Assembly: GCA_027075325.1 (NCBI GenBank)
Contig: JALTBN010000043.1
Span: 247,862-311,861, forward strand
Source: Thermococcus sp.
GTDB taxonomy: Archaea > Methanobacteriota_B > Thermococci > Thermococcales > Thermococcaceae
Length of the DNA stretch: 64,000 bases
Direction: 5' to 3'
Position 1 is the first letter of the stretch. Each line of letters starts with the position of its first letter. Positions 22,944 to 30,470 of this stretch are shown piece after piece. A program made the translations under genes and the position numbers. The notes beneath the pieces were generated by a model that saw nothing but the letters and a program-made list of their open reading frames with translations, searched no databases and was not told the DNA's origin.

Positions 22944-23188
22944 TCAAACCCGGAAGAGCAGGGTCGGAATGTTCCTCACCCTTTCATCTGTGTAGTTGAT
23001 GAACGCCTTGAGAAGGCGGTAGATTCCAAAGAGCTTCTTTGCTCCTCGGTTCCCCTCTTCTGTCCGCGTGGGAAAAGACATCCACGACATTTAACTGTCT
23101 TGGAGAATCCTCGGCGTTTCCTCCTCATGAGCTCGTTTATGAAGTAGTAAACGTTAAAGGCCTCCTCCCTGCCCTTGGAATAGGAGTG
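22944..23188 (-). pseudogene. Possible decayed gene remnant
   Basis: No intact gene is seen in these 245 bases. Two minus-strand frames look partly coding: one directly after the ABC gene stop with GREEAFNVYYFINELMRRKRR, and another, ATG 23090 to TGA 22944, of 48 codons containing KKLFGIYRLLKAFINYTDE. Together they could be pieces of one frameshifted gene. No ribosome site precedes ATG 23090. The identity is unknown and it may be chance. Confidence 0.3.
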
Positions 23189-24091
23189 CTATCCTTTGGA
23201 GAGTTCCATGAACAGCTTTTCGAGGGGCACCTCCTTAGGTCTCACCTGTAGAAGTCCAACACCGTTCTCGGCGAGAATACTCGTTATCTCGGGCACTTCA
23301 GATGCGTAGTTGGATACGTTGACGACGATGTTCCTGCCCTCAGTCCGGGCTTGGTATCCTTTCTCCTTCAGAACCTGAAGGGCCAGTGCTTTATTGGTCA
23401 CGGTAAGGACAACCTCAACACTTCTGAGGAGTGATATGAGGTTCTCAAGCTTTTCTTCCAAAATGAGCTTCCCGTCCCGTATTATCCCCACTCTGCAGTT
23501 CACGCCTTCAAAGTGCTGAAGCTCACTCAAAATATGGGTTGAGAAGAGCACGATTTTTTCCTCCTTCAGCATTTCAATAATCCTCTCCCTCAGCTCCATT
23601 ACGCTCGGAACGTCGAGGTTGCTGAAGGGTTCGTCGAGAACGAGCACCTCCGGCTCGTGGAGAAGGGCCCTCGCAAGGGCAAGCCTCTTCCTCAAACCTC
23701 TGCTCAGTTCCCCGGCTTTTTTGTCCCTGTGCCCGTACAGCCCGAACTCCTTGAGGATCTCATTGATCCGCCCTTCGGGAACGCCGTAGATGCGGGAGAA
23801 GAACAGGAGGTTTTTGTAAACGCTCAGGTTTGGGTAAACCCTTTCACCCTCTGGCAGGTATCCTATCATCACCTTGGCCTTTGTGGGTTCCTTCCATAAA
23901 TCTACTCCTTCAACCACCACCCTGCCGCTGGAGAGGGGCAGTATCCCTGTAACAACCCTGAAGGTTGTCGTCTTCCCCGCTCCGTTCGTGCCCAGTAGTA
24001 AGTAGATCTCACCTCGAACTGCGGTGAATGAGATATCATGGATAACGTTCCCTCTGCCATAACCTGCACTCACGTTTATTACCTCAAGCAT
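23189..24091 (-). CDS. ABC transporter ATP-binding protein of the peptide cluster
   Basis: 300-residue ATPase. Walker A GTNGAGKT is at residues 34-41, the signature LSRGLRKRLALA comes next, then Walker B VLVLDEP and the H-loop in LFSTHILSEL. The C-terminal extension ends in PLEKLFMELSKG, as in DrrA/CcmA-type exporters with ABC-2 permeases. ATG 24091 follows GGGGATTTGC, ten bases after the permease gene. It is the last gene of the minus-strand operon that starts with the two small peptide genes, so export of the modified peptide or self-protection is likely (inference). Confidence 0.85.
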   Translation of the reverse strand: MLEVINVSAGYGRGNVIHDISFTAVRGEIYLLLGTNGAGKTTTFRVVTGILPLSSGRVVVEGVDLWKEPTKAKVMIGYLPEGERVYPNLSVYKNLLFFSRIYGVPEGRINEILKEFGLYGHRDKKAGELSRGLRKRLALARALLHEPEVLVLDEPFSNLDVPSVMELRERIIEMLKEEKIVLFSTHILSELQHFEGVNCRVGIIRDGKLILEEKLENLISLLRSVEVVLTVTNKALALQVLKEKGYQARTEGRNIVVNVSNYASEVPEITSILAENGVGLLQVRPKEVPLEKLFMELSKG

Positions 24092-24101
24092 GCAAATCCC
24101 C

Positions 24102-24890
24102 TCAGTTCGTTATAAACGCCAGCCTGTTTATTATTCTTCTTGAGAGCAGTGTAAGGAGTACAGCCAAGCCAGCACCCGCAATCGCTATTAGGAGCATCGT
24201 TCTGACATAATCAGCTGCTGAAAATCTTGATGCAAATATTAGGACCCCTATTGGGATGAACACTACAAACGTGCCTGAGGCCATCAAAACCTTGGATCCT
24301 CTCATTCCAACCATTGACGCAACGGGGAATGCGAGGGCAGAGAAAGCCCCAGAAAAGAGTACCATGAGGAACAGATAGCTTCTGGTTGGCATCCACCATT
24401 TCCCGGTATAGTGATGAAACCCAGCTTCTATGCCCATGGTGTTTGTAAAAAACGCAAGGATTATGAGCCCAACTCCAAGAAATGCCCCCATTATCATCTT
24501 GGAAGCGATGATCTCGCTTTCACGGAGGGGTGTTGAGAAGAGAACCTCTATTGTTTTGTTTGTTTTCTCGGAAAGGATTGAGTTCGTTAGGTACGAATAG
24601 AGGACCATGTATATCAGCAGGCCAAAAACCACCGGTATCTGAGCCACCATAACCCCAAAATTGGATGCCCATCCACCTAATAACCTTACGATTTCCCCGG
24701 ATACCCCGAACAGTTCTGGGTTGGAAGTGATCTGTTGGTGAACGGCATACGAACTTTGAGGGGTTGGAGGAACGAGAACAGACAGTGCAGTTATGAATAT
24801 AATCATCCCAATCCCAGAAAAAAGTTGGGAGTAGTTGTCCCTTAACCCCCACCACTCCTTTTCGACTAGGGCCTTCATCTCGGGTCTCAT
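24102..24890 (-). CDS. ABC-2 type permease of the peptide cluster
   Basis: 262 residues with about six membrane helices, beginning with the soluble MKALVEKEWWGLRDNYSQLF. The EKTNKTIEVLFSTPLRESEIIASKM segment is the coupling region common to ABC-2 permeases of the NatB/CcmB kind. It overlaps the gene before by four bases (ATGA) and precedes its ATPase by ten. It should form the exporter with the 23189-24091 ATPase. Confidence 0.82.
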   Translation of the reverse strand: MRPEMKALVEKEWWGLRDNYSQLFSGIGMIIFITALSVLVPPTPQSSYAVHQQITSNPELFGVSGEIVRLLGGWASNFGVMVAQIPVVFGLLIYMVLYSYLTNSILSEKTNKTIEVLFSTPLRESEIIASKMIMGAFLGVGLIILAFFTNTMGIEAGFHHYTGKWWMPTRSYLFLMVLFSGAFSALAFPVASMVGMRGSKVLMASGTFVVFIPIGVLIFASRFSAADYVRTMLLIAIAGAGLAVLLTLLSRRIINRLAFITN

Positions 24891-25243
24891 TCCGTTCCCT
24901 CCAGGAGGGCGCTGTCCACAACCACTATTCCCCGATCGGTCTTTAACACGGTGCAGTATGGTGTGATGCAGTACACCTTAGCCGTTCCGTATTTAGTCCT
25001 GAACTTGCCGATCTTCTTTGAAGGGAGGTCTATACCGCTTATGCGGTGTTTTATTATGGAGCTCACAGGGGCGTCGTTTTCGAGCACCTTAAGTATCCGG
25101 TATTTCTTTGTTGAAAAGGGAGATCTGAAGATAAGCTCGTTTTCTCTGACTTCGACTGCAGTTTTTGTCTGCGAAATTGCAAGTGCAAGGACTGCAACTG
25201 CCGCAAGTGCACCTACCCCAGCAACTATGAATTGTGTCTCCAT
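24887..25243 (-). CDS. Small membrane-anchored protein of the peptide cluster
   Basis: 118 residues I do not recognise. An N-terminal helix (FIVAGVGALAAVAVLALAI, about 5-23) anchors it; the remainder is beta-rich (VEVRENELIFRSPFSTKKYRILKV, GTAKVYCITPYCTVLKTDRGIVVVD), much like a bacterial PH-type domain. ATG 25243 follows GGGGATAAAG. It lies between the recognition protein and the exporter with overlapping ends, so it probably works in the same system, perhaps as an accessory of the exporter or immunity factor. That role is inferred only from position. Confidence 0.65.
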   Translation of the reverse strand: METQFIVAGVGALAAVAVLALAISQTKTAVEVRENELIFRSPFSTKKYRILKVLENDAPVSSIIKHRISGIDLPSKKIGKFRTKYGTAKVYCITPYCTVLKTDRGIVVVDSALLEGTE

Positions 25244-25245
25244 CT

Positions 25246-25650
25246 TTATCCCCTCATCTGTTCCTTAATCAGTTTAACGAAGGACATTGTTTTGTCGTTA
25301 TATCTGATCTCTATGTAACCGTTGACGAAAAGCCAAACTAGCGCATCTTGAATATCCTTCTTAATGCTTTCCGGTGAAAGGTTAAACCTCTCAGCTATAA
25401 CGTTAATTACCTGATCACTATTGAGTCCAGGATGATTTCTTAGTTGTGTGTATATATCCCCCATCGTTGGGTTGAGGACGCTCATCCTTCCTGTTAACGG
25501 GGAGAAACACACAATACGTCCGTCTTGCTCCTTACGATATTTTAAATTAATGTTTGGATAAAACCTGAAATGCCTTAGATTATCTTGTATGAACCTACGG
25601 ATTCTGGCCGCCTGTTCAGGTGTTAACATGGTATCTCCTCTGTGCTTCAT
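25246..25650 (-). CDS. PqqD-like RiPP recognition protein
   Basis: 134 residues. FSPLTGRMSVLNPTMGDIYTQL and then IAERFNLSPESIKKDIQDALVWLFVNGYIEI match the PqqD fold: a three-stranded sheet followed by helices, where the sheet edge binds a precursor leader peptide and presents it to a radical SAM enzyme. ATG 25650 overlaps the radical SAM stop (ATGA); ATG 25629 after GAGGAGAT is an alternative start. Its position next to a radical SAM gene and two small peptide genes strongly supports the role. Confidence 0.75.
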   Translation of the reverse strand: MKHRGDTMLTPEQAARIRRFIQDNLRHFRFYPNINLKYRKEQDGRIVCFSPLTGRMSVLNPTMGDIYTQLRNHPGLNSDQVINVIAERFNLSPESIKKDIQDALVWLFVNGYIEIRYNDKTMSFVKLIKEQMRG

Positions 25651-26840
25651 GCATGCAGCACCTCCTTGATTAGATTCGCTAGATGGTATGTCTCATTTTG
25701 TTTAAGTTTCCTTACATTAACAATATTTTCCTTTTCCCGTCTGTTTAACCCTATTCTGCCTAGTACCATAAAGTCCCTTTCGTTTCTTAAATATCTGGAG
25801 ATGGCATTGAAAACTGAATTTTCAGACCATAATTTTTCGAGTTCGGGCCATAGTTCTTGCCAAGGCTCTCTCAGGATATTGCCGTATGCTAAGGAGATGT
25901 ACGGTGAAGGTAGTATAAACCCCTCAGGGTTTATGCTTATCATAAGATGGCCTATATATGGTCCAAGGGTAATATGTTCAGTGGGATCTCCAAATTCGAA
26001 GATGCAACGATAATTCTTTTGATTGTTTTGTATCCACTGAATGACTTGTTTGTATTCCTCATCTGACGGTACCAGAGGCATGTGTCGTGTATGTTCTGGT
26101 ATGTAGAACATTGTTCTTAAAGAATAGAGCCCCAGTTTCTCACTGAGCTCTGCAACATTCGGAAAATCGTGGATGTTAAACTTTGTCAGGGTCATAGCCG
26201 CCATTGTTATAATATTATTGCTAACTAGGGTCTGTATTGCGTTAACAGCTCGCTTGAATGTCCCTCTTCCCCTTAGTCTATCCATGACTTCTGGAGTTGA
26301 ACCGTCTAAAGAGACTTGGACAGAATCGATTTCTGATTTTGAAAGCTTCTTTGCAAGCCGGTCATTTAGTATAGTCCCATTGGTAACCATGTTTACTATT
26401 AAATCGTATTCCTTTGCATATGCTATCATGTCCTGTAGCCTTGGGTGGAGTGTTGGTTCCCCACCACATATACAGAGGCCTAGTATTCGTGATTCATTTA
26501 CTAGAGTGTCGATAATATGTTTGAAGTTTTCAAATGAAAGTGTTGGGGCTGAGTGTCTTTCACCGGCGCTCAAATAACAGTATGGACAGCGTAAATTACA
26601 TCGGTACGTGATGTCAATTGCCGCAAATATGGGTCCCTGTATATTATCAACCCAGCATTTCAGACGTTTTCTTTCCTTGACGTATTTTTTGAATTCGGGT
26701 ACAAGCGTCTCTCGTATTTCCGTAGATCGCGTCACTGTCACTCTTAAGCCCTTTTCAAGTAATCTATTCGATAGCCTAACCCCTTCTGGAGACGTGAAAG
26801 AAGGAAAAAATGAAGTGAATGAGCTCTTGCGCTCTTCCAT
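25647..26840 (-). CDS. Radical SAM peptide-modifying enzyme
   Basis: 397 residues from ATG 26840, which has AGGTGA upstream; an in-frame TTG at 26861 would overlap the peptide gene stop. The radical SAM motif CNLRCPYC gives Cys81, 85 and 88, with CGGEPTLHP (the GGE motif) and SLDGSTPEVMDRLRG as in PqqE/anSME-type peptide enzymes. The C-terminal region has the SPASM-like layout INPEGFILPSPYISLAYGNI but no cysteine, so the auxiliary iron-sulphur clusters seem absent. It lies directly behind two Cys-free small peptides. Reaction unknown; epimerisation or carbon cross-linking would fit better than thioether formation. Confidence 0.85.
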   Translation of the reverse strand: MEERKSSFTSFFPSFTSPEGVRLSNRLLEKGLRVTVTRSTEIRETLVPEFKKYVKERKRLKCWVDNIQGPIFAAIDITYRCNLRCPYCYLSAGERHSAPTLSFENFKHIIDTLVNESRILGLCICGGEPTLHPRLQDMIAYAKEYDLIVNMVTNGTILNDRLAKKLSKSEIDSVQVSLDGSTPEVMDRLRGRGTFKRAVNAIQTLVSNNIITMAAMTLTKFNIHDFPNVAELSEKLGLYSLRTMFYIPEHTRHMPLVPSDEEYKQVIQWIQNNQKNYRCIFEFGDPTEHITLGPYIGHLMISINPEGFILPSPYISLAYGNILREPWQELWPELEKLWSENSVFNAISRYLRNERDFMVLGRIGLNRREKENIVNVRKLKQNETYHLANLIKEVLHA

Positions 26841-26857
26841 ATTTCTCACCTCTGATG

Positions 26858-27019
26858 TCAAACTACCACATAAACTAGATCCACTGCTGCAGCAACATTT
26901 GCTAATACTGCTGCTGCTTGTGCCGCAACAAGCTCTACCGCTACTAAAACATCAGGCGATGTCCAGACAGTCTCGGGACTAACTCCAATTTCTCCACCTG
27001 CGGGAGGTATGTACTCCAT
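26858..27019 (-). CDS. Candidate RiPP precursor peptide A (53 residues)
   Basis: ATG 27019 follows GGTGA at good spacing and the TGA (26858-26860) is just before the radical SAM gene. Residues 2-11 read EYIPPAGGEI, nearly identical to residues 4-13 of peptide B, so this is the likely leader recognised by the PqqD-like protein. The rest is hydrophobic and acidic: Trp19, an Ala-rich stretch at 32-45 and a C-terminal VYVVV. There is no Cys, Lys or Arg. Typical of a modified membrane-active or signalling peptide; the cleavage point is not evident (GG at 8-9 is possible). Confidence 0.75.
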   Translation of the reverse strand: MEYIPPAGGEIGVSPETVWTSPDVLVAVELVAAQAAAVLANVAAAVDLVYVVV

Positions 27020-27039
27020 AGTAACTCACCCCTTCATTA

Positions 27040-27156
27040 TCACACTGCAACAATAATGGGTTCACTAATAACCCACAAAACACTAACCTCGACCACTATG
27101 GTCCATCCTCCAAGATCGATTTCTCCTCCTGTGGGTGGTACATACTCTTTTTCCAC
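27040..27156 (-). CDS. Candidate RiPP precursor peptide B (38 residues)
   Basis: GTG 27156 is preceded by GGAGGTGG and the gene ends with TGA 27040-27042, 20 bases before peptide A. Residues 4-13 read EYVPPTGGEI, the shared leader block; then DLGGW and a very hydrophobic core with Trp18 and Trp28, Pro33 and the end IIVAV. No Cys; Lys3 is the only basic residue. The block Y-x-x-P resembles the leader motif bound by recognition proteins in other RiPP systems. It is the first gene of the operon. Confidence 0.72.
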   Translation of the reverse strand: MEKEYVPPTGGEIDLGGWTIVVEVSVLWVISEPIIVAV

Positions 27157-27226
27157 TCAACCACCTCCTTCAAGTTTTTGTACTAATACCTTCTCTGCAA
27201 CAATCCATAAGTTTTACTGCAACTGG

Positions 27227-27234
27227 TTTATAAA
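27227..27234 (-). promoter_or_regulatory. Promoter of the RiPP operon
   Basis: TTTATAAA preceded on the minus strand by CAG... and set in the near-palindrome GGTTTATAAAGACC lies about 70 bases before peptide B. A second TTTATAAA at 27248-27255 is an alternative. Transcript start expected near 27203. Confidence 0.45.
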
Positions 27235-27290
27235 GACCTGAAATTCATTTATAAACAGAGTGAAACCATCTATTAACAAAGAGAAGCAAT

Positions 27291-27299
27291 ATTTATAAG
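27291..27299 (+). promoter_or_regulatory. Promoter of the divergent ABC exporter
   Basis: ATTTATAAG lies 31 bases before ATG 27330, with GGTGGT at 27321 as ribosome site. An imperfect inverted repeat, AGTGAAA near 27259 and TTTCACT near 27303, spans this divergent promoter region and could bind a regulator. Confidence 0.5.
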
Positions 27300-27329
27300 T
27301 AATTTCACTAATTGGTTCTAGGTGGTCAA

Positions 27330-28133
27330 ATGGAGGCATTAAGGGGAGTTAGAACAGTCAAAGCCTTCGTTTTCATCCAGAAGGAGGTATTCTTCTCAAG
27401 GCGATTTGACCTCCTTTTGCAGTTCATAGGCTTAGCTTTGAACATAATCTTCATTGGAATCTTCGCGAAGCTGATAACAATCAACGCCAACATCTCCCAA
27501 TACGGCACGCCGGATTACCTAGACTACCTCCTCATAGGCTCAATAATCCACAACCTCGTCTTCCTGCCGAGGGGAAGCATCTCATCCTTCGTCCTCGGGA
27601 GAATATTCCCGGTCCTTTACAACTCTCCGGCGTCTCTAACTTCAATCTTCATTGGAATCAACGCCTGGCGAATTCTGTGGAATCTAGGATTGACTGCAGT
27701 GATAACTATTGTCTACGTGCTCTTCTTTGGGCTAAAAATCCATCTCAACCTTGGTGTGCTAATAGTCATCTTGAGTGGCATTCTATTAATCTTCGCGCTT
27801 GACCTTTTCTCAGCAGGGTTCAGAATAGCGACCAAGGCCACTCAGGATCCATTAAACTGGTTTTTCAACATCACCGCCCAACTCGTCAGCGGACTCTACT
27901 TCCCGCCCGATAAACTCCCCTCCTGGCTTCAACCCCTCTCAAAAATTCACCCCGAGACGTACATCCTCCAGATGGGCAGGCTTACAATGGGAGGGGACTA
28001 CTCGTTATCTCAAATCCTGCCAAGCCTGATGAACATGCTTCTCATCACGGGGATAATGCTCCTCGTGGGATACCTCACCTTTAGGTGGGGCTTCAATAAA
28101 GCTAGGCAGCTGGGAACGTTGGGCCACACCTGA
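27330..28133 (+). CDS. ABC-2 type permease, divergent exporter
   Basis: 267 residues with about six helices. It starts VKAFVFIQKEVFFSRRFDLLLQFIGL, and ATQDPLNWFFNITAQLVSGLYFPPDKLPSWLQPLSKIHPETYILQ is the hallmark C-terminal region of ABC-2 permeases of the NodJ/DrrB sort. ATG 27330 is chosen over the upstream TTG because GGTGGT precedes it. Together with the ATPase at 28420 it forms a second exporter, divergent from the peptide operon. Confidence 0.82.
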   Translation: MEALRGVRTVKAFVFIQKEVFFSRRFDLLLQFIGLALNIIFIGIFAKLITINANISQYGTPDYLDYLLIGSIIHNLVFLPRGSISSFVLGRIFPVLYNSPASLTSIFIGINAWRILWNLGLTAVITIVYVLFFGLKIHLNLGVLIVILSGILLIFALDLFSAGFRIATKATQDPLNWFFNITAQLVSGLYFPPDKLPSWLQPLSKIHPETYILQMGRLTMGGDYSLSQILPSLMNMLLITGIMLLVGYLTFRWGFNKARQLGTLGHT

Positions 28134-28143
28134 GGTGGGTCTT

Positions 28144-28419
28144 ATGAGGGTGCACATTCTCAGGGAGGAGTGTGAAAACGGGAAACTCATGTTGCTTCTC
28201 AGAGTGGAGATTGAGATAAACAGCCTGCACAGGTATGGACTTGGCGAGCTGGAGAGACGGATATTAGACTTCATTCTCGACAATGATGAGGTAACCCAAA
28301 GCGAACTGAGCCAGCTATTCGGTAGAGCCAAAGCCTGCAGGGCGATTAAAAACCTCGAAAACATGGGATTAGTCAAGCGTGAAAGAAAAGGGAGAACGTA
28401 CGTTGTCAGGGTGGTCTGA
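28144..28419 (+). CDS. Winged-helix transcription regulator
   Basis: 91 residues. The C-terminal two thirds form a winged helix: LERRILDFILDNDEVTQSELSQLFG then RAKACRAIKNLENMGLVKRERKGRTYVVRV, with the wing at the end, as in small archaeal MarR/IclR-like DNA-binding proteins. ATG 28144 follows GGTGGG; the GTG at 28135 is less likely. It lies between permease and ATPase genes, so it probably controls this exporter or the divergent peptide operon. Confidence 0.72.
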   Translation: MRVHILREECENGKLMLLLRVEIEINSLHRYGLGELERRILDFILDNDEVTQSELSQLFGRAKACRAIKNLENMGLVKRERKGRTYVVRVV

Positions 28420-29415
28420 ATGATAGAAGCTGTTAATCTTACCAAGTATTATCCTCCCCCGATAAAGTCCCTGCTCGATTTGAAGAGCCTTAAGGACTTT
28501 CTCAGAACACCGCGGGAGGAGATTCCCGCATTGATTGATATCAATTTTAAAGTTAAAGAAGGCGAAATATACGGCCTCCTAGGTCCAAACGGCGCCGGAA
28601 AGACTACGCTCTGCAAAATTGCCAATGGTCTTGTGATTCCAACGAGGGGCCACCTTTACATCAGTGGGTACGATTCAATCCAAGAGCACGATAAAATCCG
28701 GGGCAGAATCTTCACAATTTTCGGTGGAGATAGAGACCTCTTTGGCCTCTTTCAGTGGAGGGTGAGCGTGGAGAAGAACCTCAGGTTCATCGCCGAGCTG
28801 TGGGGAATTTCGAGACAGGAGGCAGATAAGAGAATTAACCATGCCCTCAAGCTCCTGAACTTGGATGAAAAGCGGAACGAGTGGTATCAAAAACTCTCCG
28901 CCGGAATGAGACAGAAAGTCTACCTAGCACTGCCATTTATCATTCAGCCCGAAGTCCTCATCTTGGACGAGCCCACTGTGTACCTGGATGTATTCACTAG
29001 GAGGGAAGTGTGGAGCGCAATTCGTGAGCTTTCAAAGGATTTTGGCACCACAGTACTCCTGACAACCCACAACCTCAACGAGGCTGAGAGGCTCTGTGAC
29101 AGAATACTTTTCTTCAACAAGCGCAAAATAGCCGAAGGCAAACCTAAGGAACTCATTGAGAAAGTTCAATCCCTAAAAGCGGAGAGGAAGCTGATTGTCA
29201 AAATTAAGGGGAAGGTGGACGTTGATGAATTCAACGGCATAGTTCAAAAAATCAAGGTTCAGAGCGATGGAAAGTTTACATATCTCCAGCTTTATTTCAG
29301 GAACGATGAACTCCAAGACATCATACGACTTCTGGCTAGGTACAGCGTAGTTGACCTCCAGAGCGTCCCGGTGACCCTTGAGGAGGTCTTCGTACAATTA
29401 TACAACAAGACATAA
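28420..29415 (+). CDS. ABC transporter ATP-binding protein, divergent exporter
   Basis: 331 residues with Walker A GPNGAGKT, signature LSAGMRQKVYLAL, Walker B VLILDEP, switch His in LLTTHNLNEAERL and a C-terminal extension (KLIVKIKGKVDVDEFNGI) common to daunorubicin-type and polysaccharide exporters. The N-terminus has an insert (PPIKSLLDLKSLKDFLRTPREE) seen in NatA/YxlF relatives. ATG directly follows the regulator stop. It converges with purQ. Confidence 0.85.
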   Translation: MIEAVNLTKYYPPPIKSLLDLKSLKDFLRTPREEIPALIDINFKVKEGEIYGLLGPNGAGKTTLCKIANGLVIPTRGHLYISGYDSIQEHDKIRGRIFTIFGGDRDLFGLFQWRVSVEKNLRFIAELWGISRQEADKRINHALKLLNLDEKRNEWYQKLSAGMRQKVYLALPFIIQPEVLILDEPTVYLDVFTRREVWSAIRELSKDFGTTVLLTTHNLNEAERLCDRILFFNKRKIAEGKPKELIEKVQSLKAERKLIVKIKGKVDVDEFNGIVQKIKVQSDGKFTYLQLYFRNDELQDIIRLLARYSVVDLQSVPVTLEEVFVQLYNKT

Positions 29416-29427
29416 ATAAAAATGAAA

Positions 29428-30099
29428 TCACCTCCTCACCCACTCAGCCATACTCTTGAAAACCCTCAGCCCGTCCTCGCTCCCCAGAAAGCGGTCGCTT
29501 GCCCTCTCTGGATGGGGCATCGTCCCGAGGACGTTTCCCTTCTCGTTGGCAACCGCCGCTATGTTGAGGACCGAGCCGTTCGGGTTCGCTTTCTCCGTCA
29601 CGTTTCCCTTTTCGTCGCTGTACTGAAAGACCACCCTGACCTTTGAGGGATCCTCGGTGTAGTAGTTGCCCTCCGCGTGGGCTATCGGCATCCTTATGGC
29701 CTCTCCAGGCTCGTAGAGGGAAGTGAAGGGCGTCTCGTTGTCGGCGACCCTGAGGTGCACCCACCTGCAGAGGAAACGCGGGATTTTGTTTGGCCTCAAA
29801 GCCCCGGGCAAAAGGCCTGCCTCCGTTAGGATTTGAAAGCCATTGCATATCCCCAGAACGGGCCTTCCCTCGCGGGCGAACTCCTTCACCTCCTCCATGA
29901 TTTCCTGGCGTGCCGCTATCGCTCCAGCCCTGAGATAATCCGCGTAGCTGAAGCCGCCGGGTAAGATAACGCCGTCGAAGTCCTTCAGCGAGCGCTTGTA
30001 CCAGACGCGTTCGGCCTCTGCACCGGCCTTTCTTATAGCCCTCTCCGTCTCGAAGTCGCAGTTGGTTCCCGGAAAAACCACCACGGCAAACTTCACCAT
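29428..30099 (-). CDS. purQ: FGAM synthase glutaminase subunit
   Basis: Class I glutamine amidotransferase giving ammonia to PurL. It is 223 residues, starting [16 protein letters not shown]; the catalytic Cys sits in [15 protein letters not shown] and the His/Glu pair in [11 protein letters not shown]. One base separates it from purS, so they are co-translated. Its partner purL is across the peptide island. Confidence 0.96.
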   Translation of the reverse strand: MVKFAVVVFPGTNCDFETERAIRKAGAEAERVWYKRSLKDFDGVILPGGFSYADYLRAGAIAARQEIMEEVKEFAREGRPVLGICNGFQILTEAGLLPGALRPNKIPRFLCRWVHLRVADNETPFTSLYEPGEAIRMPIAHAEGNYYTEDPSKVRVVFQYSDEKGNVTEKANPNGSVLNIAAVANEKGNVLGTMPHPERASDRFLGSEDGLRVFKSMAEWVRR

Positions 30100-30100
30100 C

Positions 30101-30343
30101 TCAGCTCACCGGCTCGATGCTGTACTCCCAGCTGTGGATGAGCGGATTGGCGAGGAGCTTCCTGCACATCTCCTCGACCTCTTCCTCCGGGTTCTCGCTC
30201 TCCAGCTCGAACTCGAAGTGCTTCGGAACGCGGAAGCTTTCAACCGTATAGCCGAGATTCCTGAGCGCGTTTCCTATGACCCTCCCCTCGGGGTCGTTGA
30301 GGCCTTCCTTAAGGCGAACGATGACGGTAACCTTCCACTTCAT
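30101..30343 (-). CDS. purS: FGAM synthase small subunit
   Basis: 80 residues, [31 protein letters not shown] and [32 protein letters not shown]: the PurS fold that bridges PurL and PurQ. ATG 30343 is selected because GGTGAT precedes it. Operon with purQ; promoter with a purine operator upstream. Confidence 0.94.
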   Translation of the reverse strand: MKWKVTVIVRLKEGLNDPEGRVIGNALRNLGYTVESFRVPKHFEFELESENPEEEVEEMCRKLLANPLIHSWEYSIEPVS

Positions 30344-30382
30344 TGATATCACCTTGCCAGAAAAATGTAAAAATTAGAAGTT

Positions 30383-30415
30383 TTTAAGGTTTATTTTAAC
30401 ATAAAAATGTTGAAT
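30383..30415 (-). promoter_or_regulatory. purS promoter with candidate purine operator
   Basis: Arms TTTTAACAT and ATGTTGAAT around AAAA at 30394-30415, just upstream (minus strand) of the TATA element TTTTTAAGG (30381-30389). The promoter block TTTTTAAGGTTTATTTT is the same as at purL. An extra half site (AAAATGTAAAAA) lies at about 30362-30373. Confidence 0.7.
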
Positions 30416-30470
30416 AATTTGACACTTGGATCTGTGGAGAAGCGGATGATGAAAAAGTAAAAAATCCGGC

